Shown: positions 15,059 through 23,530 of the stretch, piece by piece
Numbering within the stretch: the stretch's first letter is position 1
Layout: the number at the start of each line of letters is the position of its first letter
Origin: Oceaniglobus indicus
Lineage (GTDB): Bacteria; Pseudomonadota; Alphaproteobacteria; Rhodobacterales; Rhodobacteraceae
Assembly: GCF_002751875.1 (NCBI RefSeq)
Contig: NZ_NMZM01000006.1
Coordinates: forward strand, 1-64,000
DNA length: 64,000 nucleotides
Reading direction: 5' to 3'
Made by a program: the position numbers and the translations under genes
Notes under the pieces: generated by a model
Told to the model about the DNA's origin: nothing
Databases searched by the model: none
Seen by the model: the letters and a program-made list of their open reading frames with translations, nothing else

Positions 15059-16754
15059 TCGCCGCGAATACGTGGCCTCCTATGGCCCGACCAAGGGCGA
15101 CCGCATCCGGCTGGCCGACACCTGCCTGACCATCGAGGTGGAAGAGGACCGCTCGGGCGGGGGCGACGAATCCGTCTTCGGCGGCGGCAAGTCGATCCGT
15201 GAATCCATGGGCCAATCGTCGCACACCCGCGCCGAAGGAACCCCCGACCTGGTCATCACCGGGGCGGTGATCCTAGACCACTGGGGTATCATCAAGGCCG
15301 ACATCGGCATCCGCGACGGGCGCATCGTCGGCATCGGCAAGTCCGGCAACCCCGACACCATGGACGGCATCGACCCCGCCCTGGTCATCGGCCCCTCGAC
15401 CGAGGTGATGGCCGGCAACGGGTTGATCGCCACGGCGGGCGCCATCGACACCCACGTGCATTTCGTCGGCCCGCAGATGTTGCAGGTGGCGCTGGCGTCG
15501 GGCGTCACCACCGTGACCGGCGGCGGCACCGGCCCGACCGAAGGGTTGAAGGCGACACTGGCCACGCCGGGCGCCTGGTGGATGGAGCGGATGCTGGAGG
15601 GGTTCGATCCCTGGCCGGTGAACGTGCTGTTCCTGGGCCGTGGCAACACCATGTCGAAGGAAGCGATGTGGGAGCAGTTGCGCGGCGGCGTCGGCGGCTT
15701 CAAGGTGCACGAGGACTGGGGCGCGACCCCCGCCGCCATCGACGCCTGCCTGTCGGTGGCCGAGGAATCGGGCGTGCAGGTGGCGATCCATTCGGACACC
15801 CTGAACGAGGCCGGGTTCGTCGAGGATCTGCTGCGTGCTGTCAACGGCCGCACGTTCCATGCCTTCCATACCGAAGGCGCGGGCGGCGGGCATGCGCCCG
15901 ACATCATCTCGATCGCGGGGCAACGCAACGTGCTGCCAGCATCCACCAACCCGACGCGGCCCTTCACCCGCAACACCGTGGCCGAACATCTGGACATGGT
16001 GATGGTCGCTCACCACCTGAACCCCCAGGTCCCGAACGACCTGGCCTTTGCCGAAAGCCGCGTGCGGGCCGGCACCATCGCCGCCGAGGATATCCTTCAG
16101 GACATGGGGGCCATTTCGATCATGTCGTCGGACGCCCAGGCCATGGGACGGATCGGCGAAACCGTCATGCGCACCTGGCAGACCGCGCACCAGATGAAGA
16201 AACTGCGCGGCTCGGTCCCCGGCGACAACCGCGCCGACAACCATCGCGCCCGCCGCTACGTGGCCAAATACACGATCTGCCCCGCCGTGGCCCACGGCAT
16301 GGAGCGCGAGATCGGGTCCATCGAAGTCGGCAAGAAGGCCGACATCGTGATGTGGCAACCGGCGTTGTTCGGGGTGCGCCCGCACACGGTGTTCACCGGC
16401 GGCATGGTGGCGACGGCGGCGCTGGGCGATCCCAACGCCTCGATCCCGACACCGCAGCCGGTGATGGAGCGAACCGGCTTCAACGTCCATTCCCCGGCGT
16501 CGGGCGCGACCAGCTTGGCCTTCGTGTCGCAGGCGGCCATCGACGACGGCCTGGCCGACCGGATCAACACGCGCCGCAAGTTCGTCGCCATCGAGAACAC
16601 GCGCGGCCGCGGTAAGGAGGACATGCCCGAAAACACCGCCCTGCCGAGGATCGAGGTCGACCCCGACACCTATTCGGTGAAGATCGACGGCGAGATCGCC
16701 GATCACGAGCCTGCGACCGAAGTGCCGATGGCGCAACGCTACTTCCTGTTCTGA
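15045..16754 (+). CDS. ureC: Urease alpha subunit, variant with Ala in place of the active-site flap Cys
   Basis: A 569-residue catalytic subunit of normal length. The nickel site is complete: HVH in [10 protein letters not shown], the carbamylated Lys220 in [13 protein letters not shown], His in [10 protein letters not shown], His in [12 protein letters not shown] and Asp in [10 protein letters not shown]. The mobile flap, normally MVCHHLD, reads MVAHHLN: Ala322 (codon GCT at 16008-16010) replaces the conserved Cys next to catalytic His323. ICPQ is changed to VGPQ and SSDSQ to SSDAQ, so this belongs to a divergent UreC branch rather than carrying one chance mutation. In Klebsiella the Cys319Ala mutant keeps activity. 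It is followed directly by ureF. Confidence 0.96.
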   Translation: MQKVDRREYVASYGPTKGDRIRLADTCLTIEVEEDRSGGGDESVFGGGKSIRESMGQSSHTRAEGTPDLVITGAVILDHWGIIKADIGIRDGRIVGIGKSGNPDTMDGIDPALVIGPSTEVMAGNGLIATAGAIDTHVHFVGPQMLQVALASGVTTVTGGGTGPTEGLKATLATPGAWWMERMLEGFDPWPVNVLFLGRGNTMSKEAMWEQLRGGVGGFKVHEDWGATPAAIDACLSVAEESGVQVAIHSDTLNEAGFVEDLLRAVNGRTFHAFHTEGAGGGHAPDIISIAGQRNVLPASTNPTRPFTRNTVAEHLDMVMVAHHLNPQVPNDLAFAESRVRAGTIAAEDILQDMGAISIMSSDAQAMGRIGETVMRTWQTAHQMKKLRGSVPGDNRADNHRARRYVAKYTICPAVAHGMEREIGSIEVGKKADIVMWQPALFGVRPHTVFTGGMVATAALGDPNASIPTPQPVMERTGFNVHSPASGATSLAFVSQAAIDDGLADRINTRRKFVAIENTRGRGKEDMPENTALPRIEVDPDTYSVKIDGEIADHEPATEVPMAQRYFLF

Positions 16755-17441
16755 ATGGAGCAGATCGGGTTGGGACAACAGGCGGCGCTTCTGCTGCTGG
16801 CGGACGGTCGTCTGCCGGCGGGCGGCTATGCCCATTCCGGCGGTCTGGAACCGGCGGTGCGGGCGGGGCGCGTCACGGATATGGCGGGGCTCGAGGCGTT
16901 CCTGATCGGGCGCGCCGCAACCGCCGGGCTGATCGCGGCGGCATTCGCGGCGGTGGCCTGTCAGCGGATGGCACGCGGTGACCTGACGGACCTCGACGCC
17001 CTCGAAACCGAGCTGGACGCGCGGATCCCCTCGCCCGAGTTGCGCAAGGTCTCGCGCGATCTGGGGCGCCAGTTGCGCCGCGCGATGCAGGCGATCCACC
17101 CCCATGGGATTTACGCGAAACTTGGCCCCGCGCCACACCAGCCGATCGTCATGGGGGTCGCGGCGGCCGTGCTGGGCCTGGATCCGCATCGCGCGGCCCT
17201 GGCGATCCTGCACGAGAACAACGCCGGTGCTGCGGCGGCGGCGGCCAAGGTGATGCGTGTCGATCCGTTCGATGTGCATGCCATCCTGGCGCGGATGACC
17301 GCGCAGCTCGACCACTTGGCGCGCAGCGCCGCGCAGGCGGCGGACGGCCCGCTTGCCGACCTGCCCGCCCCCGGCGCGCCACTGTCCGATATCGCCGCCG
17401 AACACCACCGGAGGTCCGATGTCCGGCTCTTTGCATCCTGA
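16755..17441 (+). CDS. ureF: Urease accessory protein UreF
   Basis: A 228-residue, helical UreF. It contains LLLLADGRLPAGGYAHSGGLEPAV (residues 12-35), the family signature with the S/AHSxGLE block, and HQPIVMGVAAAVLGLDP. UreF joins UreD and UreG in the complex that loads nickel and CO2 into apo-urease. Its ATG follows the ureC stop with no gap, and its end overlaps ureD by 23 bp, so expression is tightly coupled. No ureE lies between ureC and ureF, where alphaproteobacterial operons usually have it. Confidence 0.95.
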   Translation: MEQIGLGQQAALLLLADGRLPAGGYAHSGGLEPAVRAGRVTDMAGLEAFLIGRAATAGLIAAAFAAVACQRMARGDLTDLDALETELDARIPSPELRKVSRDLGRQLRRAMQAIHPHGIYAKLGPAPHQPIVMGVAAAVLGLDPHRAALAILHENNAGAAAAAAKVMRVDPFDVHAILARMTAQLDHLARSAAQAADGPLADLPAPGAPLSDIAAEHHRRSDVRLFAS

Positions 17442-18252
17442 CACGGCGGTGAAGTCCACCGGAGCGATGTTCGCCCATGCGGTCCTGGCCTGCGCGCTTT
17501 CGCACGACGGGCGCAAATCGGTCGTCAGCACCCTGCGCTCGGACGGGCCGCTGGTGCTGCGCCAGTGCAACCCGAAGGGGCCCGAACCGCTGATCCACAA
17601 ACGCCGCGACATCGCGCGGGCGTCACTGGCGGCAGGCACCGCGGGGCCGATCGGCGGCGATCGCTATGCCCTGGATGTGCATGTCGGCGCCGGCAGCACC
17701 CTGGTGCTGAACGAAGTGTCGGCCATGCTGGTTTTGCCGGGTGTTGGGGGCGGGCAGTCGCGGATGTCGATCACCATCACCGTCGAGGCGGGCGCCACCT
17801 TCGTGTGGTGGGCGGAACCGATCATCGCCGCCCATCGCTGCAACCACCGCCACGACGTGCGCATCGCGCTGGCCGACGACGCACGTCTTGTCCTGCGCGA
17901 GGAAATGCTGCTGGGCCGGCACGGCGAGACGCCGGGCGATTTCACCAGCCGCCTGCGCATCACCCGCGGGGGTTCGGCGTTGTACGACCAACAGCTCGGC
18001 TTCGGCCCCTCGGCGGCGGGCTGGAACAGCGCGGCCGTGCTGGGGGGCAGGCGCGCGGTCGGCTCGATCATCGCGGTCGAACCCGACTGGGTGCAGACGC
18101 CGCCCGCGGCCCTGCCCTATGACACGCACGCCGCCCTGACACCCCTTGCCGGACCGGGCGTCGCGATCGGCGCGGTCGCCCGGGACAGCCTGGATTTGCG
18201 CCGCCTGCTGACGCAGGGATTGAACACACTCGGCCCGCCCTGGGCGATCTGA
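17419..18252 (+). CDS. ureD: Urease accessory protein UreD (UreH)
   Basis: A 277-residue UreD. It has the beta-helix pattern of the family: LRSDGPLVLRQCNPKG, GTAGPIGGDRYALDVHVGAGSTLVLNEVSA, TFVWWAEPIIAAHRCNH and ALYDQQLGFGP. The ATG after GGAGGTCCG was chosen for its ribosome site; it lies inside the ureF 3-prime end. UreD is the scaffold that binds apo-urease and recruits UreF-UreG. Its position after ureF is unlike the usual ureD-first order in proteobacteria and recalls the actinobacterial ureABCFGD arrangement. Confidence 0.93.
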   Translation: MSGSLHPDTAVKSTGAMFAHAVLACALSHDGRKSVVSTLRSDGPLVLRQCNPKGPEPLIHKRRDIARASLAAGTAGPIGGDRYALDVHVGAGSTLVLNEVSAMLVLPGVGGGQSRMSITITVEAGATFVWWAEPIIAAHRCNHRHDVRIALADDARLVLREEMLLGRHGETPGDFTSRLRITRGGSALYDQQLGFGPSAAGWNSAAVLGGRRAVGSIIAVEPDWVQTPPAALPYDTHAALTPLAGPGVAIGAVARDSLDLRRLLTQGLNTLGPPWAI

Positions 18253-18270
18253 CATCAAGGAGATCACGAC

Positions 18271-19011
18271 ATGACCGACACCATCAACCAGCCCGGTGCG
18301 CGATCCTTGCGGTTGGGCGTTGCCGGCCCCGTGGGCACCGGCAAAAGCTCGGTGATTGCCGCCATCTGCCGCAACCTGCGCGACGAATTCCAGCTCGGCG
18401 TCATCACCAACGACATCTACACGGACGAGGACGCGCGGTTCCTGAAATCCGCGGGCGTCCTGCCCGAGGAACGCATCCGCGCGGTCGAGACCGGATCCTG
18501 TCCGCACACCGCGATCCGCGACGACGTGACCATGAACCTGATCGCGGTCGAGGACATGGAGCGGGACTTTGCCCCGCTCGACATCGTTCTGGTGGAAAGC
18601 GGTGGCGACAACCTGACGGCAACCTTTTCACCGGCGCTGGTCGATGCGCAACTGTTCGTGCTGGACGTGGCCGGCGGCGGCGATGTGGCGCGCAAGGGCG
18701 GGCCGGGCATCAGCGGCGCGGATCTGCTGGTGATCAACAAGATCGATCTCGGCGAACACGTCGACGTCGATGTCGACCGGATGGTCGCCGAGGCGCAGGA
18801 GGCGCGCAATGGCGGGCCCGTTCTTGCGCTGTCACGCAAGCGCCCCGAGACGGTCGAGAAACTGTGCGACTGGGTGCGTCAGATGCAAAGGACCTATGCC
18901 GCCGGTGGCCACATCCCCAAGGATCCCGGCCCCATGGCGCCGCACCATCACGCCCACGACGATGACCACAGGCACGGTCATGGCCATGGGCACGGACATT
19001 CACACGACTGA
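18271..19011 (+). CDS. ureG: Urease accessory GTPase UreG with C-terminal His-rich nickel tail
   Basis: A 246-residue SIMIBI GTPase. The P-loop GPVGTGKSS lies at residues 19-27, then [13 protein letters not shown], the metal-binding CPH in [27 protein letters not shown] and the guanine-specific NKID. The last 22 residues, beginning HHHAHDDDH, hold 11 histidines alternating with Gly and Asp. Such tails are usual on the nickel chaperone UreE, which is missing here, so UreG may have taken over nickel storage or delivery. Some actinobacterial UreG proteins carry the His-rich part at the N-terminus instead. An AAGGAGAT ribosome site precedes the start. Confidence 0.96.
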   Translation: MTDTINQPGARSLRLGVAGPVGTGKSSVIAAICRNLRDEFQLGVITNDIYTDEDARFLKSAGVLPEERIRAVETGSCPHTAIRDDVTMNLIAVEDMERDFAPLDIVLVESGGDNLTATFSPALVDAQLFVLDVAGGGDVARKGGPGISGADLLVINKIDLGEHVDVDVDRMVAEAQEARNGGPVLALSRKRPETVEKLCDWVRQMQRTYAAGGHIPKDPGPMAPHHHAHDDDHRHGHGHGHGHSHD

Positions 19012-19131
19012 CCCGTCCCGGCACCGTCGGTGCGGTTGCATGATCGCGCCGATGCGGCCAATGATATCCGCTGATGCAAACAAATCCGCCCGCGGGAACT
19101 GTCCGATGGCGCGTTGTGAAGGAGACAGGAA

Positions 19132-19707
19132 ATGAAACGGATTATCGCAGCCACGATGCTGTCGCTCGGTGCCACGCCGGTGCTGGCCCATCTCGATCCC
19201 GGCCAGCACGGATCCCTTGCCGCCGGCCTGTCGCATCCGGTCTTCGGCCTCGACCACATCCTGGCAATGATCGCGGTCGGGCTTTGGGCCGCGGTGCTGG
19301 GGGGGCGCGCCGTCTGGACGCTTCCGGTCGCCTTTGTCGGCGCGATGATGGCCGGGTTCGTCCTTGCCGTGTCGGGTTACGCGCTGCCGCTGGTCGAGCC
19401 GATGATCCTGGTGTCGGTCCTCGCGCTGGGTCTGGCGGTTGCGCTGTCGCTGCGTCTTCCGGTTTCGGCGGCGGCGGGCATCGTCGGCGTATTCGCCCTG
19501 TTCCACGGCCATGCCCACGGCGGCGAGCTGGGCGCGGCCACGGCGCTGACCTTCGGGGCCGGTTTCGCGATCTCGACCGCTTTCCTGCACGGTGTCGGCG
19601 TTGTCATAGCGCTGGCGGCGGGCCGTGCGCTGAGCGGATCGAAGATCATCAAGGGGCTGGGCTGGGCGACAGCCCTCGGCGGCGCCTGGGTCATCGTCGG
19701 CGGCTGA
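19132..19707 (+). CDS. hupE: HupE/UreJ family nickel permease-like protein
   Basis: A 191-residue membrane protein with a cleavable signal (MKRIIAATMLSLGATPVLA) and six or so helices. It holds both family motifs: HPVFGLDHILAMIAVG (HP-x3-G-x-DH) and FALFHGHAHGGELG (FHG-x-AHG). HupE/UreJ proteins import nickel for hydrogenase or urease. It lies 120 bp after ureG with its own ribosome site (AAGGAGA) and completes the urease cluster as its likely nickel supply. Confidence 0.92.
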   Translation: MKRIIAATMLSLGATPVLAHLDPGQHGSLAAGLSHPVFGLDHILAMIAVGLWAAVLGGRAVWTLPVAFVGAMMAGFVLAVSGYALPLVEPMILVSVLALGLAVALSLRLPVSAAAGIVGVFALFHGHAHGGELGAATALTFGAGFAISTAFLHGVGVVIALAAGRALSGSKIIKGLGWATALGGAWVIVGG

Positions 19708-19862
19708 CCACGCACCGAAACACCGGCGGGCGCGACGCATCGACATGCGCCCGCCGGACGTGGGGCAACCGCCCGTTCCAAAGGCTGATTGATCGGCCTG
19801 GGCAGACCCACGGAACGGCAAGCGGTTTCAGGGCGTTCCATTGATAGTGCAAGGGGCCCTGC

Positions 19863-21374
19863 GTGAGCGATACCGGTATTCCCGCCAAGAACCGCCGCGA
19901 TCTGACCCAGGGCTCGATTGCCCTGACCATGATCCTGTTCGCGCTGCCGACGCTGGGGTCGTCGGCGTTGCAATCGCTGAACGGGTCGATCAATGCCGTC
20001 TGGGTGGGCCGCGTTCTGGGGGAGGAGGCGCTGGCCGCCACCGCGAACGGCAACATCCTGATGTTCCTGCTGGTGTCCTTCGTCTTCGGCTTCGGCATGG
20101 CCTCGACGATCCTGATCGGTCAGGCGGTGGGCGGACGCGACGCCGATCTGGCGCGGCGCACCATGGGCACCGCCTTGGGCAGCATCATACCGCTGAGCAT
20201 CCTCGTCGCCGCCGGCGGCTGGCTGTTCGCGCCGACGCTTCTGGCCCTGCTGGGCACGCCGGCAAGCGCGGCCAACCTTGCCCTGACCTATCTGCGCATG
20301 ATCTTCATCGCGATGCCCGCCACGCTGACGTTCACGCTGTTCATGATGGCATTGCGCGGCACGGGCGATTCCATGACGCCGCTGTGGTTCATGGTCGTGT
20401 CGGTGACGATCGATCTGGTCCTGACGCCGACGCTGATCCTGGGGCTGGGCCCGTTTCCGCAATGGGGCATATTCGGATCGGCCTTCGCGACGGCCACCGC
20501 GAACACGCTGGCGCTGATCGGAATGATCGTGACGATCTATCTGCGGGGGTCCGTCCTGGCCCTGCGCGGTGGCGATCTGCGCTATCTGCGCGCGGATCGC
20601 GCGATCCTGCTGTCGATGATCGCCAAGGGCGTGCCGATGGGTCTTCAGATGATCGTCATCTCGTCGGCGGCGCTGACCATGCTGTCGCTGATCAACCGCG
20701 AGGGCGTGCAGACGACGGCGGCCTATGGCGCGACCCAGCAGTTGTGGACCTATGTGCAGATGCCCGCCATGGCGCTCAGCGCTGCGGCAAGCGCGATGGC
20801 GGCGCAGAACATCGGCGCCGGGAAATGGGAGCGCGTCTCGCGGATCACCCGGTGGGGGTTGGTTTTCAACCTTGCGCTGACCGGAACGGTGATCACGCTG
20901 CTTGCGATCTTCGACGAGAGCGTGCTTGGCCTGTTCCTGGGTCGCGACAGCCCGGCGGTTCCGATCGGCGCGCGGATCCAGATCCTGGCCACCTGGGGGT
21001 ATCTGTTCTTCGGCGTGGCACAGGTGCTGTTCGGGACGATGCGCGCGAACGGCTATGTCGTGGGGCCACTGATCGTGATGGTGATCTCGATGTATCCGGT
21101 GCGCCTGGGCTTTGCGTTCGGGTTCTATCCGTTGCTGGGGGCCGATGCGCTGTGGCTGTCGTTTCCGGCGGGCATGGTGGCGACGGCCGTGATGGGGGCG
21201 GGCCTGTATCTGCACGGGCGATGGCGCCGGGGCAAGATGCTGCCGCCTCGGGAAGCGGCGCAACGTACCGAAGGCTATCGCGCCCAGGCCGGCACCTGCG
21301 CCTCGTGCAGCGACCTTGCTCCGACAACGGCGTGGGAGCCTGCAGCGGACCGCCGCCAGCCCAACGCCGCCTGA
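19863..21374 (+). CDS. MATE family efflux transporter
   Basis: A 503-residue, 12-helix membrane protein with a GTG start. It contains ILFALPTLGSSALQSLNGSINAVWVGRVLG and VFGFGMASTILIGQAVGGRD in the N-lobe, and the repeat MALRGTGDSMTPLWFMVVS, both typical of NorM/DinF-type Na+ or H+ drug antiporters. The C-terminal 40 residues are hydrophilic, contain CASC and lie beyond the usual fold. It stands alone; no adjacent regulator is seen. The substrate is unknown. Confidence 0.93.
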   Translation: MSDTGIPAKNRRDLTQGSIALTMILFALPTLGSSALQSLNGSINAVWVGRVLGEEALAATANGNILMFLLVSFVFGFGMASTILIGQAVGGRDADLARRTMGTALGSIIPLSILVAAGGWLFAPTLLALLGTPASAANLALTYLRMIFIAMPATLTFTLFMMALRGTGDSMTPLWFMVVSVTIDLVLTPTLILGLGPFPQWGIFGSAFATATANTLALIGMIVTIYLRGSVLALRGGDLRYLRADRAILLSMIAKGVPMGLQMIVISSAALTMLSLINREGVQTTAAYGATQQLWTYVQMPAMALSAAASAMAAQNIGAGKWERVSRITRWGLVFNLALTGTVITLLAIFDESVLGLFLGRDSPAVPIGARIQILATWGYLFFGVAQVLFGTMRANGYVVGPLIVMVISMYPVRLGFAFGFYPLLGADALWLSFPAGMVATAVMGAGLYLHGRWRRGKMLPPREAAQRTEGYRAQAGTCASCSDLAPTTAWEPAADRRQPNAA

Positions 21375-21538
21375 GCGGGGTTTCGCCCTTCGGGGCGCCG
21401 GCGCCGGCCCGACCTCGCGGCGGGTGGGGTTAACCTGTATCAACGCATCGGACACCGGGATGTGTGAAACTGTCAGGCAAGTGGCAAATGCCCGTGTCTG
21501 ACCGTGCGTTTCGCCGGCTTGTCTGAAAAGGAACTCCG

Positions 21539-22657
21539 ATGCTTTACGTTGATATTCCGTCCCCACGCCAGATCGGCGCGCTCGATCTGGTGCGCTCCGA
21601 TGCCTGTGTGTCGATCTATCTCGCGACAACCCCCCTGACCCAGCAGATCGGCCAAAGCCGGACACGCCTGACCCAGCTGGTCAAGGACGCCGTGCAGCAG
21701 CTGGAGGCGGCAAACGTGGACAAGCGCCGCATCGCCGCGCTGGAGGACCATTTCGAAACCGTGCAGGACGATGATGACTTCTGGGAGGATCAGGCCCACA
21801 GCCTGGCCATCCTCGCCACGCCGGACAAGATCCTGACCTTCCGTCTGCCCAACGAGCTGAGCGAGGTCGTGACGGTTGCCGATCGCTTCCACCTCAAGCC
21901 GCTTTTGCGGGCTGTCACCTTCCCGAACACGGCCCATGTGCTGGCCGTTTCGGAAAACGACGTGCGGCTGATCGAGGTGTCGGGTGATCTGCCCGCCCGC
22001 GAGATCCGGGTGGCCGACATGCCCCGCGACGCCGCCAGTGCCGTCGGCAAGGCCACAATCAACGACAGCGGCGCGGGACGTCGCATCGGTGGCAAGGAAG
22101 GTCAGAAGATCCGCCTGGCGCAATATATCCGCAAGATCGACGCGGCCCTGCGTCCGGTTCTGGCGGGATCCGAGCTTCCGGTCATCCTGGCCTCGACCCT
22201 GCCGGTGGCATCGCTGGTGCGTTCGGTCAGCAGCGTCGAAATGCTGGACAAGGGCATCGAGGCATCCCCCGACGACATGAGCCCGGCCGACCTCGCAACG
22301 GCAGCGCGGCCCGTTCTGGACGCGCATTACGACGACCAGATCGCCGCGCTTCATGACCTGTTCGAAGCCCGCGCCGGGGACAACCGCACCACCACCGACA
22401 TTTCCGACGCGGCCCGCGCCAGCACCTTCGGCGGGATCGACACGCTGTTGGTCGATATCGACAACGTGGTCACGGGCACGATCGACGAAACGTCGGGCGC
22501 GGTCACCTTCCTGCCCGATGGGGGCGCCGGCAGCTATGGCATCGTCGACGAGATCGCCGGTCGCGCCCTGCGCACGGGCGCGCGGGTTCTGGCGGTGCGC
22601 AGACAGGACATTCCGCGCCAACAGGACCTGGCGGCGATCTTGCGCTATCCGATGTGA
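21539..22657 (+). CDS. Bacterial eRF1-like (baeRF-type) protein
   Basis: A 372-residue soluble protein. It contains SDACVSIYLATTPLTQQIGQSRTRL, FWEDQAHSLAILATPDKILTFRLPNEL and HVLAVSENDVRLIEVSGD, which resemble the bacterial/archaeal eRF1-pelota-like family (baeRF). The central region has GGKEGQKIRLAQYIRKIDAAL. Members are thought to act on ribosomes by analogy with eRF1/Pelota, but few have been tested. The ribosome site AAAAGGAAC precedes the ATG. It is 60 bp upstream of the SDR gene and may be co-transcribed with it. The family call is from memory of motifs. Confidence 0.75.
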   Translation: MLYVDIPSPRQIGALDLVRSDACVSIYLATTPLTQQIGQSRTRLTQLVKDAVQQLEAANVDKRRIAALEDHFETVQDDDDFWEDQAHSLAILATPDKILTFRLPNELSEVVTVADRFHLKPLLRAVTFPNTAHVLAVSENDVRLIEVSGDLPAREIRVADMPRDAASAVGKATINDSGAGRRIGGKEGQKIRLAQYIRKIDAALRPVLAGSELPVILASTLPVASLVRSVSSVEMLDKGIEASPDDMSPADLATAARPVLDAHYDDQIAALHDLFEARAGDNRTTTDISDAARASTFGGIDTLLVDIDNVVTGTIDETSGAVTFLPDGGAGSYGIVDEIAGRALRTGARVLAVRRQDIPRQQDLAAILRYPM

Positions 22658-22717
22658 CCGCGCGCCGCTGGGCGCCGTCCGTCCGGTCGGCAGGAACAGA
22701 GTGAGGAGAGCAATTCC

Positions 22718-23455
22718 ATGAAAGACCAGGTTGTCATCGTGACCGGCGGCGCCGCAGGGATTGGCCGCGCGATCACCGCCCAGCTTGTGCAGGGCGGTGC
22801 ATGTGTCGTTGCCGTCGATCTGGACCAGGCGGCAGGCGACGACATCGCCGCGGCACACCCCGATCGGGTCGCGTTCCTGAAAGGCGACGTTTCCGACCCA
22901 CAGGTCGCCCGCGACGCGGTCGGTCTGGCGGTTTCGCAATTCGGCAAGCTCACGGGATTGGTCAACAATGCCCATGCGTCCCGGCAAAAGCCCCTGCTGG
23001 ATCACACCGCCGAGGATTGGGCGCTGTCCTTCGACACGGGGTTTCGCGGCACGCTGAACTTCATGAAGGCCGCCCACCCCGAACTGGTCAAAACCAGGGG
23101 GGCCATCGTCAATTTCGGCTCGGGTGCCGCACTGAACGGCCAGGCGAACCAGGCCAGCTATGCCGCCGCCAAGGAAGCGATCCGCGGGCTGAGCCGGGTC
23201 GCCGCCAACGAATGGGCCAAAGACGGCATCCGCATCAACATCGTCTGTCCCCTCGCGCTGACCGAAGGCGTCGAGACGTGGAAAAAGGCGCATCCCGAAC
23301 AATATGACGAGGTCGCGGCCAAGGTGCCGCTGGGCCGGTTCGGCGATCCGCATCAGGACATCGCGCCGGTGGTGGCCTTCCTGCTGAGCGACGCCAGCCA
23401 ATACATGACCGGACAGACCCTGATGGCAGACGGCGGCGGAACCATGCTGCGCTAG
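22718..23455 (+). CDS. SDR family NAD(P)-dependent oxidoreductase
   Basis: A 245-residue classical short-chain dehydrogenase. The cofactor motif is TGGAAGIG (residues 9-16), NNAH replaces the usual NNAG, the catalytic Ser is in NFGSG, and YAAAK holds the Tyr and Lys. The end DGGGTMLR matches the family. Asp in VAVDLDQ after beta-2 suggests NAD rather than NADP. The substrate is unknown. A strong terminator follows. Confidence 0.93.
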   Translation: MKDQVVIVTGGAAGIGRAITAQLVQGGACVVAVDLDQAAGDDIAAAHPDRVAFLKGDVSDPQVARDAVGLAVSQFGKLTGLVNNAHASRQKPLLDHTAEDWALSFDTGFRGTLNFMKAAHPELVKTRGAIVNFGSGAALNGQANQASYAAAKEAIRGLSRVAANEWAKDGIRINIVCPLALTEGVETWKKAHPEQYDEVAAKVPLGRFGDPHQDIAPVVAFLLSDASQYMTGQTLMADGGGTMLR

Positions 23456-23474
23456 ACACCGGCCCGCACAGCGC

Positions 23475-23511
23475 GGTGGCGATCGTCGGGTTCGGACCGA
23501 CGATCGCCACC
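23475..23511. terminator. Bidirectional terminator between the SDR and molybdopterin genes
   Basis: A perfect 15-bp stem GGTGGCGATCGTCGG / CCGACGATCGCCACC with a 7-base loop, followed by TTTTT on the plus strand. It serves two convergent genes. Confidence 0.9.
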
Positions 23512-23530
23512 TTTTTCGTCCAGGCGCGGA

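Noticed and set aside
14202-19707. Urease cluster as a recent genomic island
   Set aside because: There is no integrase, tRNA or IS at its borders, and codon use looks like its neighbours. Only the gene order and protein variants are unusual.
19377-21665. A 762-codon minus-strand frame opposite the hupE and MATE genes
   Set aside because: Composition and lack of motifs mark it as an antisense shadow.
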